Shown: positions 1 through 5,736, numbered from the stretch's first letter. The stretch is DNA of 6,801 bases from an uncultured Ruminococcus sp. (GCA_946540705.1 CAMNJD010000481.1:1-6801); one strand, 5' to 3'. Notes: a model not told the origin generated them from the letters alone. Numbers and translations: made by a program.

Positions 1-35
1 ATCGCAGGGCGATTTGCAGACAATCTAACAAATGC

Positions 36-64
36 AAACCACCCATTTTGTTACAGAAACCACC
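36..64 (+). promoter_or_regulatory. Direct-repeat operator candidate upstream of the two-component operon
   Basis: The octamer AAACCACC occurs exactly twice, at 36-43 and 57-64, with a period of 21 bp, about two helical turns. The second copy abuts a -10-like hexamer at 65-70. OmpR/PhoB-family regulators bind direct repeats on one face of the helix, so this is a plausible autoregulatory site for the regulator encoded just downstream. The repeat is seen directly; its role is inferred. The usual OmpR-type period is about 11 bp, and I see no middle copy. Confidence 0.45.
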
Positions 65-70
65 TAAAAT
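65..70 (+). promoter_or_regulatory. Candidate -10 element (TAAAAT) of the two-component operon
   Basis: TAAAAT differs from TATAAT at one position. It would place the transcript start near 77 and leave a leader of about 30 nt before the ATG at 108. The bases 17 bp upstream do not resemble TTGACA, and TTGTTA at 48-53 is too close at 11 bp. If this is the promoter, it probably needs an activator, which would fit the adjacent direct repeats. Confidence 0.35.
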
Positions 71-107
71 GTTATTAGCCCCAATAAAAGAAAGGCAGGC
101 GGATCCA

Positions 108-788
108 ATGACCGATATTTTAATTATTGAAGATGATCCGGAGCTCGGCGGACTGGTGCGCGATTTTCTCCGCCGCGCAGAGTTTTCAGCCGCGCTCTGC
201 AAGGATGCGGCAAGCGGGCTCTCTTTGCTGCGAAATGAGCCCTTCCGGCTGGTGCTGCTGGACATCATGCTCCCGGGCATAAACGGCTATGAAATGTGCT
301 CTGAGCTGCGGAAAACACAGGATATTCCCGTGCTGATGATGAGCGCCCGCAGTGATGATGAAAGCAAGCTGCTGGGCTATGAGACCGGCGCGGATGACTG
401 CATCGGCAAGCCGTTCTCTGTTCCGGTGCTGATCGCCAAGATCCGGGCGCTGCTGAAGCGAAGCGGTCAGTCCTCCGCTGAAAACGTCCTGACCGGCTGC
501 GGCATCACGCTCAGTCCCGCTGCACGGCAGGTCACAAAAAACGGTACGCTGCTCAAACTCAATGCCAAGGAATTTGAGCTGCTCCGTGTGCTGATGTCTC
601 ACCCCGGCGAGGCACTGAGCAAGGAAATGCTGTTCAATTCTGTCTGGGGCGCGGAATGCTTCACGGAACCGAGCACCGTCAGCGTTCACATCCGCTGGCT
701 GCGTGAGAAGCTCGAGGATAACCCCAACCAGCCGCAGATCATCCGCACGGTCTGGAAGGCCGGCTACTGCTTCGGAGGCAAAAAATGA
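108..788 (+). CDS. OmpR/PhoB-family response regulator
   Basis: This is a DNA-binding response regulator of 226 residues, the usual length for the family. Residues 1-115 form the receiver domain: acidic pocket E8-D9-D10, phosphoacceptor D52 in the LLDIMLPG motif, S79, and K101 in KPF. Residues 128-224 form a winged-helix effector domain, with the family pattern LNAKEFELL and a C-terminal IIRTVWKAGYCF wing. The start at 108 is preferred because purine-rich AGGCAGGCGG lies just upstream and the protein then begins MTDILIIEDD as family members do. An in-frame ATG at 48 would add 20 residues of non-family sequence and sit upstream of the candidate -10. The stop overlaps the kinase start (ATGA), so the two are co-translated partners. 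One oddity is C98, which takes the place of the switch Tyr/Phe found three residues before the conserved Lys. Target genes are unknown. Confidence 0.95.
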   Translation: MTDILIIEDDPELGGLVRDFLRRAEFSAALCKDAASGLSLLRNEPFRLVLLDIMLPGINGYEMCSELRKTQDIPVLMMSARSDDESKLLGYETGADDCIGKPFSVPVLIAKIRALLKRSGQSSAENVLTGCGITLSPAARQVTKNGTLLKLNAKEFELLRVLMSHPGEALSKEMLFNSVWGAECFTEPSTVSVHIRWLREKLEDNPNQPQIIRTVWKAGYCFGGKK

Positions 789-2092
789 AGCCGCTGCTCC
801 GGTTTCTCGGCATCGTGACGGCGCTGTTCGCGGTGCTGCTCATCGGCTTCAGCCTGATGCTCTCCCGCACGATCAGGAACCGCGACCGGGCATTCCGCGT
901 GTCGGTCAACCGCATCAATTCGGAGCTGAATGCAGCCGCCGCAGAGGGGCGTGACCCGCAGGCGGTCATCGCCGAACGGATGCCGGACTGGTCGGCACAG
1001 TACGGCGCAGATCTCCCGCAGCAGCCGCAATATCTCCCGGCACAGAGCAGCTCTGCGCCGTTTTTTGCGGATTCCGACGCGGACAGCGTCATCTGTTCGG
1101 TTCAGGATGCAGACGGTCTGCTGCTCGGCTTCACGGTCTACCGCGTACCGGACAACACGGCTAAGAAGGTCAGACAGCTCGCGAATGTGCTGCTGATCGC
1201 CTGCTGGGGCGCAGTCTGCGCGGCGGCGCTGTACCTGTACCTCCGGATTCTCGCGCCGTTCCGGCGGCTCTCCGAATACCCTGTCCGCATTGCGAAGCTG
1301 CGCACCGCCGAAAAGCTCCCCGAGACGAAAGACCGCTATTTCGGGAACTATGTCTGGGGCATGAACATGCTGAACGATGTCATGCAGACAGACAGCAGGC
1401 GCATTGCGCAGATGGAGTCACAGCGGCAGACGATGCTTGCTTCGATCGCACACGGCGTCAAGACCCCGGTCACAAATATCCGGCTCTATGCAGAGGCGCT
1501 CGGCACCGGACTTTACAGCGATCACGGCCCTGAAAGCAAAGAGATCGCCGCAAAGATCACAGACAATGCGGACAGAATCGAAGCGCTGACTGCCGAGATG
1601 ATCGAAGCAGCGGCGGCGGCGGTCAGTGCCTATCAGCCGGAGATTGAACCGTTTTATCTGCGGGAGCTGGCCGATCTTACAAGGCAGGAATTTTCAGGGC
1701 AGATGCAGCTCAGCCGCGTGCCGTTCACGGTCACATGCAGCGGAAACCCGCTCATCCGCAGCGATAAATACGGCCTGTTCCGCATCATTTCGCAGCTCAT
1801 CGGCAATGCGCGGAAATACGGCGACGGCACCGGCATTTCCGCTGCAATGATGCGGCAGGACGACGGCTTCTGCATCAGTGTCCGCAACCGCGGCGCCCTG
1901 CTCCCGGAGAATGAGCTTCCGTTTGTGTTCGGGAGCTTCTGGCGCGGTTCCAATGCAAAAGAAACCGAGGGCAGCGGCATCGGTCTGTATGTCTCACAGA
2001 AGATCGCCGCAGCCCTCGGAGGCCGCATATTTGCCCGCAGACTGCCGGAATCCGGCGAAATGGAATTTTCCGTCTTTATTGATACGCTCTGA
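785..2092 (+). CDS. Membrane sensor histidine kinase, partner of the upstream regulator
   Basis: This is a 435-residue HisKA-type sensor kinase. Hydrophobic segments at about 8-26 and 132-152 are membrane helices, and the roughly 105 residues between them form an extracytoplasmic sensor of no recognised family. The dimerisation helix carries phosphoacceptor H223 in AHGVKTP, with T227 at +4. The ATPase domain shows N341 in the N box (IGNARKY), N368-x-G370 in the G1 box, an F box (FVFGSFWRG, 380-388) and the G2 box GSGIG (396-400). The start is fixed by GGAGG at 774-778 and the ATGA overlap with the regulator. Two points differ from textbook kinases: Gly instead of Glu/Asp straight after the His, and Asn instead of Asp in the G1 box, the latter a common variant in Firmicutes. 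Five alanines (275-279) from a GCG run lie between the two kinase domains. The signal sensed is unknown. Confidence 0.94.
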   Translation: MKPLLRFLGIVTALFAVLLIGFSLMLSRTIRNRDRAFRVSVNRINSELNAAAAEGRDPQAVIAERMPDWSAQYGADLPQQPQYLPAQSSSAPFFADSDADSVICSVQDADGLLLGFTVYRVPDNTAKKVRQLANVLLIACWGAVCAAALYLYLRILAPFRRLSEYPVRIAKLRTAEKLPETKDRYFGNYVWGMNMLNDVMQTDSRRIAQMESQRQTMLASIAHGVKTPVTNIRLYAEALGTGLYSDHGPESKEIAAKITDNADRIEALTAEMIEAAAAAVSAYQPEIEPFYLRELADLTRQEFSGQMQLSRVPFTVTCSGNPLIRSDKYGLFRIISQLIGNARKYGDGTGISAAMMRQDDGFCISVRNRGALLPENELPFVFGSFWRGSNAKETEGSGIGLYVSQKIAAALGGRIFARRLPESGEMEFSVFIDTL

Positions 2093-2095
2093 TGC

Positions 2096-2959
2096 TCAGA
2101 GCAATTCACGGAAAAACGCGCACTCATCGTCATTGGCCTGCTGCGCCGCCTCTTTGCGGATATCGCAGTGGAACACATGCGCGAGCGGGTGCGCGCTGTC
2201 GCCGTACATGCGGTAACGGTACGGCACGCCGAGCCGGTCAAATTCCTGCATCAGATACGCAGGCTCCGCATGGAGAAAATCGCGGTTCGCGGTCATCACA
2301 TACGACGGCGGAAAATCCGCGATCACATGATCCGGCACATGCAGCATCTCCAGCGCATGTTCTGCGTCCTCCTCCGGGAGATAATCCGCAAGCGCCTCTG
2401 CCCTGCCGTGCGCGGCGTAAATGCCGCAGTTCAATGCAACACCGCGCAGGCGCAGCCCCTCCGGAATGCGGAACGGATAGCCCGCAGCATAATCCGGATT
2501 CGTAACGGCGCAGGCATACAGCGCAATGCCCATTGCACCGGCGGAATCCCCGACTGCAAAAACTGCGTCCGGATCAAAGCCGTATGTCTCCGCATGCTTC
2601 AGGAGCCACGCAAACACGGTATTCGTGTCCTCCATAGCCGCCGGAAACCGGTGCTCCGGCGCGAGGCGGTAGCTGTAGTTGACGACTGCAAAGCCCCGCC
2701 GCGCCAGATCCATGCAGTAAAACTGATAGACCTCCTTGCTGCCGTAGACCCACGCGCCGCCGTGAAAGCTGACGATCACCGGCAGACGTCCCTCCGCACT
2801 GCGCGGGCGGTATACGTCCAGCCGCTGCCACTGCGGATCTGTGCCGTAGACGATATCGTCAAAGCGCTCCACCTCCGGCGGCGTAACCAGTCCCGCGTCA
2901 CGCTTTGCGTCACTCTCCGCCCACTCCTTCCGGATCACAAGATATTGCTCTGACATCAT
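2096..2959 (-). CDS. Alpha/beta hydrolase, HSL-type esterase
   Basis: This is a 287-residue cytoplasmic esterase-like protein with no signal peptide or membrane segment. It has the oxyanion-hole motif HGGAW (66-70), the nucleophile elbow GDSAG (137-141, Ser139), a probable acid D227 in TANRDF, and a probable catalytic His in AHVFH (H261). The segment NYSYRLAPEHRFPAAMED is typical of the hormone-sensitive lipase / alpha-beta hydrolase 3 group. It should hydrolyse short-chain carboxyl esters, possibly acetyl groups on imported oligosaccharides, but the natural substrate cannot be read from sequence. AGAGGTG at 2963-2969 serves two adjacent ATGs (2959 and 2956); either could be used. An upstream extension to 3100 would run through the hairpin and is not family-like. 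It lies 88 bp downstream of the GH9 gene on the same strand, so co-transcription is possible. Its stop is 3 bp from that of the convergent kinase. Confidence 0.9.
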   Translation of the reverse strand: MMSEQYLVIRKEWAESDAKRDAGLVTPPEVERFDDIVYGTDPQWQRLDVYRPRSAEGRLPVIVSFHGGAWVYGSKEVYQFYCMDLARRGFAVVNYSYRLAPEHRFPAAMEDTNTVFAWLLKHAETYGFDPDAVFAVGDSAGAMGIALYACAVTNPDYAAGYPFRIPEGLRLRGVALNCGIYAAHGRAEALADYLPEEDAEHALEMLHVPDHVIADFPPSYVMTANRDFLHAEPAYLMQEFDRLGVPYRYRMYGDSAHPLAHVFHCDIRKEAAQQANDDECAFFRELL

Positions 2960-2961
2960 TT

Positions 2962-2983
2962 TCACCTCTGTTTCATCTCTGTT
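2962..2983 (-). repeat. 11-bp tandem repeat containing the hydrolase ribosome binding site
   Basis: On the minus strand AACAGAGATGA is followed at once by AACAGAGGTGA, two 11-bp copies with one mismatch. The copy nearer the gene carries the functional-looking AGAGGTG; the farther copy carries the weaker AGAGATG. It looks like a small duplication of the ribosome binding site. Confidence 0.6.
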
Positions 2984-2997
2984 TTCATCATATGCAG

Positions 2998-3036
2998 ACG
3001 GACTGCCGCAGCAGGTACGGCAGTCCGTTTTTGTTT
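2998..3036 (+). terminator. Rho-independent terminator, plus-strand polarity
   Basis: A perfect 11-bp stem, ACGGACTGCCG (2998-3008) with CGGCAGTCCGT (3018-3028), encloses a 9-nt loop and is followed on the plus strand by TTTTGTTT. The minus-strand side after the stem reads CTGCATAT, with no T-tract, so it is not a good terminator for the GH9 transcript. No plus-strand gene ends nearby: the last one stops at 2092. It is therefore either the distant end of the two-component transcript or, on the minus strand, a hairpin separating the GH9 and hydrolase messages. Confidence 0.75.
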
Positions 3037-3047
3037 GTATGCAGGGA

Positions 3048-5489
3048 TCACTCTGCCGCAGGTGCGGGCGGGGTAATCGTCGGATCGTTGGAGAGAGCAT
3101 CGAGCGAGATGTATTTTGCGAAGTAGGACATCAGTCTGCCCAGATCTTTCGCATCGGTCACGCCGTCGTGCGTCACATCGGAATTGATCTTGCCCTGCGC
3201 TGTAAACACACCGTCCTCCAGCGTGCTGTCATCGCCGGCAACACGCGCAAGCAGCACGCCGTCCTTGATATCGACTTCCCCGTTGTCATCCACATCGCCC
3301 CAGACAACCTTTGCCGGTGTCGGCGGATCAATGATCGTCGGATTCTGAGCCGCCTCGGAGACTGCCAGCAGATACACCAGCGGAGAATTCCAGTAAATCG
3401 TGATCTCGTTGGTCGAGTAGCTCTCGGAATTGTCAATATAGCACTTTGCAGCCGGGGAGGTCTTGCAGTACGCCTTGGCCGCGCTGTCCTCCAGACTGGA
3501 GTTGACGCCGCCGACCAGCATGCCGGGCTGTGCCTTGCCGACCGCCATCGACGGACGGTGATGCGGATTCTCCGGAGAAACCGTGCCGAAGCCGGTCACG
3601 AAGCAGGTACCGAGCGGATTTCTGCCCAGGAGGTAATTCATGACCTCATTTGCCTCATCCTGATTGCCGTTCATCGCGAGCAGGATACCGGCATTTGCGA
3701 TCGTCATATTGCTGCCCCAGTTGTACTTGGTGATCGGGGAGCCGTATGGGCTGCTGTTGACAATCGACTTTGCATTTGCAGCGCTTGCCGCGATGCTTGC
3801 GATCGCCTTGTCGCGGTAGGATTTGTTGGTATCGTTTTCCTCCATGGTGGCGAGTGCGATATTGCCGTAGTCACCGACGGTAGACCAGTCAAGGCCGGTC
3901 TGAAGCGCGGACGCCTTTGCGAGGTATGCCTCATCGCCGGTTGCGCGGTACATCTGGCAGGCTGCCCAGTAGCGCTCGTCGCCGTCACGCTTGTCGCCGT
4001 AATCACCGGTCGAGATATCGGCCGGATTCTTGTAGATGAACTCCGGATGTGCTTCGAGGAAGCTCCATGCCTTCTGTGCTGCTGCGAGGCACTTGTCTGC
4101 GTAGTCCTTGTTGATATCCTTGTAGAACTCTGCTGCCATTGCCATGCATGCGCAGAAGTCAGCGGTCGCGGTGGTCGAGACCGGTGTGACGATCAGCGGC
4201 TTTGTCTCTGCTGTCGGCATGACATAGCCCGGGAATGTCTCGCAGGTGACCTTATGATACACACCGCCGTCAGCAGCCTGCATCTTCAGCATCCAGTCAA
4301 GCTCATACTTGACCTCATCGAGGATATCCGGAACGCCGTTTCCGCTCTCGGGAATGCCGATGCTGTCGCTGAACATAGACGGATTTGCCTGATATGCATA
4401 GAGCAGGTCGGCAACAGCCTTTGCGCCCGCGACGGTATATCTGCCGTAGTCGCCGGCATCATGCCAGCCGCCGGTCACGTCGATCTGATCGGTGGTGCCG
4501 TAGATCGTTGCCTTGGTATCGTGGCAGGTCTTGTGGCCGAAATCCTTGTCCTCGACTGCGCAGCCGCAGCGCTGGAGATAGAACATGCGGACAGTATCTT
4601 CCGTCAGTCTGGAATAGGGGTTGTCAGCGATGACGAACGGATAGGACTTGTCCAGATCGCCGCAGGTGATATAATATGTACCCGCTTCCTTCACCTCAGA
4701 GAAGTCCGCGATATAGTCAGTTTCATTTGCAGAGGAATTGGTGATGCCGGCGGAAAGCGTACCGGTATACGCCACAGCGCCGGTATCGGCATTGACGACC
4801 TTGAATTCCGACTGACCGTCCTTGCGGACGACAGCGGTCTTTTTGTCGTTGGTGCGGTAGCCGACCTGATTTGCAATGATCGGAGCCTGGTACGGGCCGA
4901 TCGTCGAATAATCGACGGCACTGTCATCAACGAGCTCGAGCGTCATATTATCGAGATAGACGGTATTCGCCTGATTGAAATCCGGATCCTTTTCCGACTG
5001 AATGCCGAGATTGAAGCACAGCTTTGTCATGATGTCCGTTTCCTTCTCCATCGTGAATTCATAGTCCACAACGAGCGGCTCGGTTGTCAGGTCAAGGCCC
5101 TTCCATGTGTAGGCCTGATAGGTGCCGCCGTTCTGCTGGATCATGAACTCCACAAAGCGCTTGTGCGTGCAGGAGATCTCAAAGTGAACATGATACACAC
5201 CGTTCTGGTACAGCGGAACGATGTCATAGAACGCCTGCACGGCGTAGTTCACCTTGCCCAGCGAGCTGATGTTGACAGCCAGTCTGCCGGAATCGGTAGA
5301 CAGCACTGCGGCGCCGCCGCTCTCCTTGTAGATGCCCCAGTCGGTCGTGCCGCTCTCGAAGGTCGAGTTGGTGATGAGGTTTGTTCCCTCCGCATAAACA
5401 GCGGCCGGTACTGCCGTCTGTGCTGCTGCGGTCAGGATCATACACGCCGTGATGATGGACAACCCTCTCCTGATATGCCCTTTTTTCAT
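3048..5489 (-). CDS. Secreted cellulosomal GH9 cellulase (CBM4, Ig-like, GH9, dockerin)
   Basis: This 813-residue exported enzyme should hydrolyse beta-1,4-glucan by inversion. A signal peptide (1-33, cut after AVYA) is followed by a CBM4-type binding domain (about 36-187), an Ig-like domain typical of GH9 enzymes (about 200-288, starting APIIANQVGY), the GH9 barrel (about 293-711), a Pro-rich linker (717-727) and a type I dockerin (about 728-793). GH9 marks include D344 and D347 in GGWHDAGDYGRY, the NPHHRP segment (641-646), and the second family signature with the proton donor E695 (Y684, D686, Y691, E695, T697, N701). Both dockerin calcium loops are intact (D732, D734, N736, D740, D743; D771, T773, D775, D779, D782). 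The order matches Clostridium thermocellum CelK, a cellobiohydrolase, but endo versus exo action cannot be decided here. GAGGGGAG at 5497-5504 sets the start. A divergent AraC gene lies upstream. A 20-residue Pro/Ala-rich tail follows the dockerin. Confidence 0.96.
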   Translation of the reverse strand: MKKGHIRRGLSIITACMILTAAAQTAVPAAVYAEGTNLITNSTFESGTTDWGIYKESGGAAVLSTDSGRLAVNISSLGKVNYAVQAFYDIVPLYQNGVYHVHFEISCTHKRFVEFMIQQNGGTYQAYTWKGLDLTTEPLVVDYEFTMEKETDIMTKLCFNLGIQSEKDPDFNQANTVYLDNMTLELVDDSAVDYSTIGPYQAPIIANQVGYRTNDKKTAVVRKDGQSEFKVVNADTGAVAYTGTLSAGITNSSANETDYIADFSEVKEAGTYYITCGDLDKSYPFVIADNPYSRLTEDTVRMFYLQRCGCAVEDKDFGHKTCHDTKATIYGTTDQIDVTGGWHDAGDYGRYTVAGAKAVADLLYAYQANPSMFSDSIGIPESGNGVPDILDEVKYELDWMLKMQAADGGVYHKVTCETFPGYVMPTAETKPLIVTPVSTTATADFCACMAMAAEFYKDINKDYADKCLAAAQKAWSFLEAHPEFIYKNPADISTGDYGDKRDGDERYWAACQMYRATGDEAYLAKASALQTGLDWSTVGDYGNIALATMEENDTNKSYRDKAIASIAASAANAKSIVNSSPYGSPITKYNWGSNMTIANAGILLAMNGNQDEANEVMNYLLGRNPLGTCFVTGFGTVSPENPHHRPSMAVGKAQPGMLVGGVNSSLEDSAAKAYCKTSPAAKCYIDNSESYSTNEITIYWNSPLVYLLAVSEAAQNPTIIDPPTPAKVVWGDVDDNGEVDIKDGVLLARVAGDDSTLEDGVFTAQGKINSDVTHDGVTDAKDLGRLMSYFAKYISLDALSNDPTITPPAPAAE

Positions 5490-5506
5490 AATTTTACTCC
5501 CCTCTT

Positions 5507-5523
5507 GGCCGGTTCATCCGGCC
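5507..5523 (-). promoter_or_regulatory. GC-rich hairpin beside the GH9 ribosome binding site
   Basis: GGCCGG (5507-5512) and CCGGCC (5518-5523) form a perfect 6-bp stem with a 5-nt loop, two bases upstream of the GH9 Shine-Dalgarno (5497-5504) in the leader RNA. The minus-strand loop contains an ATG (5517-5515) that opens a seven-codon frame (MNRPRGE, stop at 5494) overlapping the Shine-Dalgarno and ending four bases before the GH9 start. It could stabilise the message or modulate ribosome loading. The structure is seen; the function is inferred. Confidence 0.4.
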
Positions 5524-5679
5524 TGTCAGATTTGATATGCGAGGCTGCCGGCGGTCCCCTCTCTGACCGTCCCCGCACACTGCATACAGACAGGCTCATG
5601 CTACCCGTTACACATGAGCACATGCGGCATGCAGTGCCGGAGAAACAGCCTGCGCAAACACAGGTTACTCACTGCCTGT
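5521..5679. repeat. Cluster of inverted repeats in the divergent control region
   Basis: Several perfect inverted repeats are packed here. CACTGCAT (5578-5585) pairs with ATGCAGTG (5629-5636), and nested inside it GCTCATG (5594-5600) pairs with CATGAGC (5613-5619). GCCTGTC (5521-5527) can pair with GACAGGC (5589-5595). ACAGG (5660-5664) faces CCTGT (5675-5679) across 10 bp. CGGTC (5552-5556... read as cggtc at 5552) is mirrored by GACCG (5565-5569). GTCCCC recurs at 5554-5559 and 5569-5574. They may be operators for the AraC regulator or folds in the long GH9 leader RNA. Confidence 0.4.
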
Positions 5680-5686
5680 ACTTCTA

Positions 5687-5692
5687 ATTATA
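5687..5692 (-). promoter_or_regulatory. Candidate -10 (TATAAT) for the GH9 gene
   Basis: A perfect TATAAT reads on the minus strand at 5692-5687. No good -35 lies 16-18 bp upstream: the hexamer at 17 bp is TTCCAT. There is also no extended -10 TGn. Initiation would therefore be weak or activator-dependent. It would give a GH9 leader of about 190 nt containing the inverted repeats. A second minus-strand TATAAT at 5736-5731 is an alternative. Confidence 0.35.
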
Positions 5693-5697
5693 AAGGA

Positions 5698-5726
5698 TTG
5701 ACAAATGAAATGGAATGGAGTATAAT
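5698..5726 (+). promoter_or_regulatory. Consensus sigma-A promoter of the AraC-family gene
   Basis: TTGACA (5698-5703) and TATAAT (5721-5726) are both perfect and separated by exactly 17 bp. Transcription should start near 5733, giving a leader of about 37 nt before the ATG at 5770. A perfect consensus suggests strong basal expression unless repressed. Confidence 0.9.
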
Positions 5727-5736
5727 ACATATTATA
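5721..5736. repeat. Inverted repeat overlapping the -10 and start point of the AraC-family gene
   Basis: TATAAT-ACAT-ATTATA is a perfect 6-bp inverted repeat with a 4-bp centre. It mirrors the -10 hexamer, so the same hexamer reads on both strands. A protein bound here would block transcription of the regulator gene, and the mirrored hexamer could serve minus-strand initiation, although its -35 region is poor. AT-rich DNA makes chance formation possible. Confidence 0.35.

Noticed and set aside
48..107. An upstream in-frame start for the response regulator
   Set aside because: It adds 20 residues unlike any receiver domain, begins upstream of the candidate -10, and lacks a ribosome site.
2168..2953. 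A 261-codon plus-strand frame inside the hydrolase gene
   Set aside because: It is antisense to a gene with clear HGGAW and GDSAG motifs, and its product is His/Arg-rich with no recognisable domain.
2987..2992. A minus-strand -10-like TATGAT upstream of the hydrolase
   Set aside because: No -35 is present at 16-18 bp, where the hairpin lies, and one hexamer with a mismatch is too common to call a promoter.
2960..3100. An upstream in-frame start for the hydrolase
   Set aside because: The extra 47 residues are translated from the hairpin and from the end of the GH9 gene, whereas AGAGGTG sits right before the ATG at 2959.
5599..5612. A cre-like (CcpA) site, TGTAACGGGTAGCA on the minus strand
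   Set aside because: It matches much of the consensus, but the central CG is replaced by GG, the position least tolerant of change, so the match is not convincing without conservation data.
3039..5687. An 882-codon open frame on the plus strand, antisense to the GH9 gene
   Set aside because: The opposite strand encodes a complete GH9 enzyme with signal peptide, catalytic signatures and dockerin. The antisense frame gives a low-complexity, Arg/Cys/His-rich product with no domain or ribosome site; it is open because of GC-rich codon bias.
5598..5687. A 29-codon plus-strand frame upstream of the AraC-family promoter
   Set aside because: It has no ribosome binding site, lies in the control region upstream of the only plus-strand promoter, and is the tail of the antisense frame.
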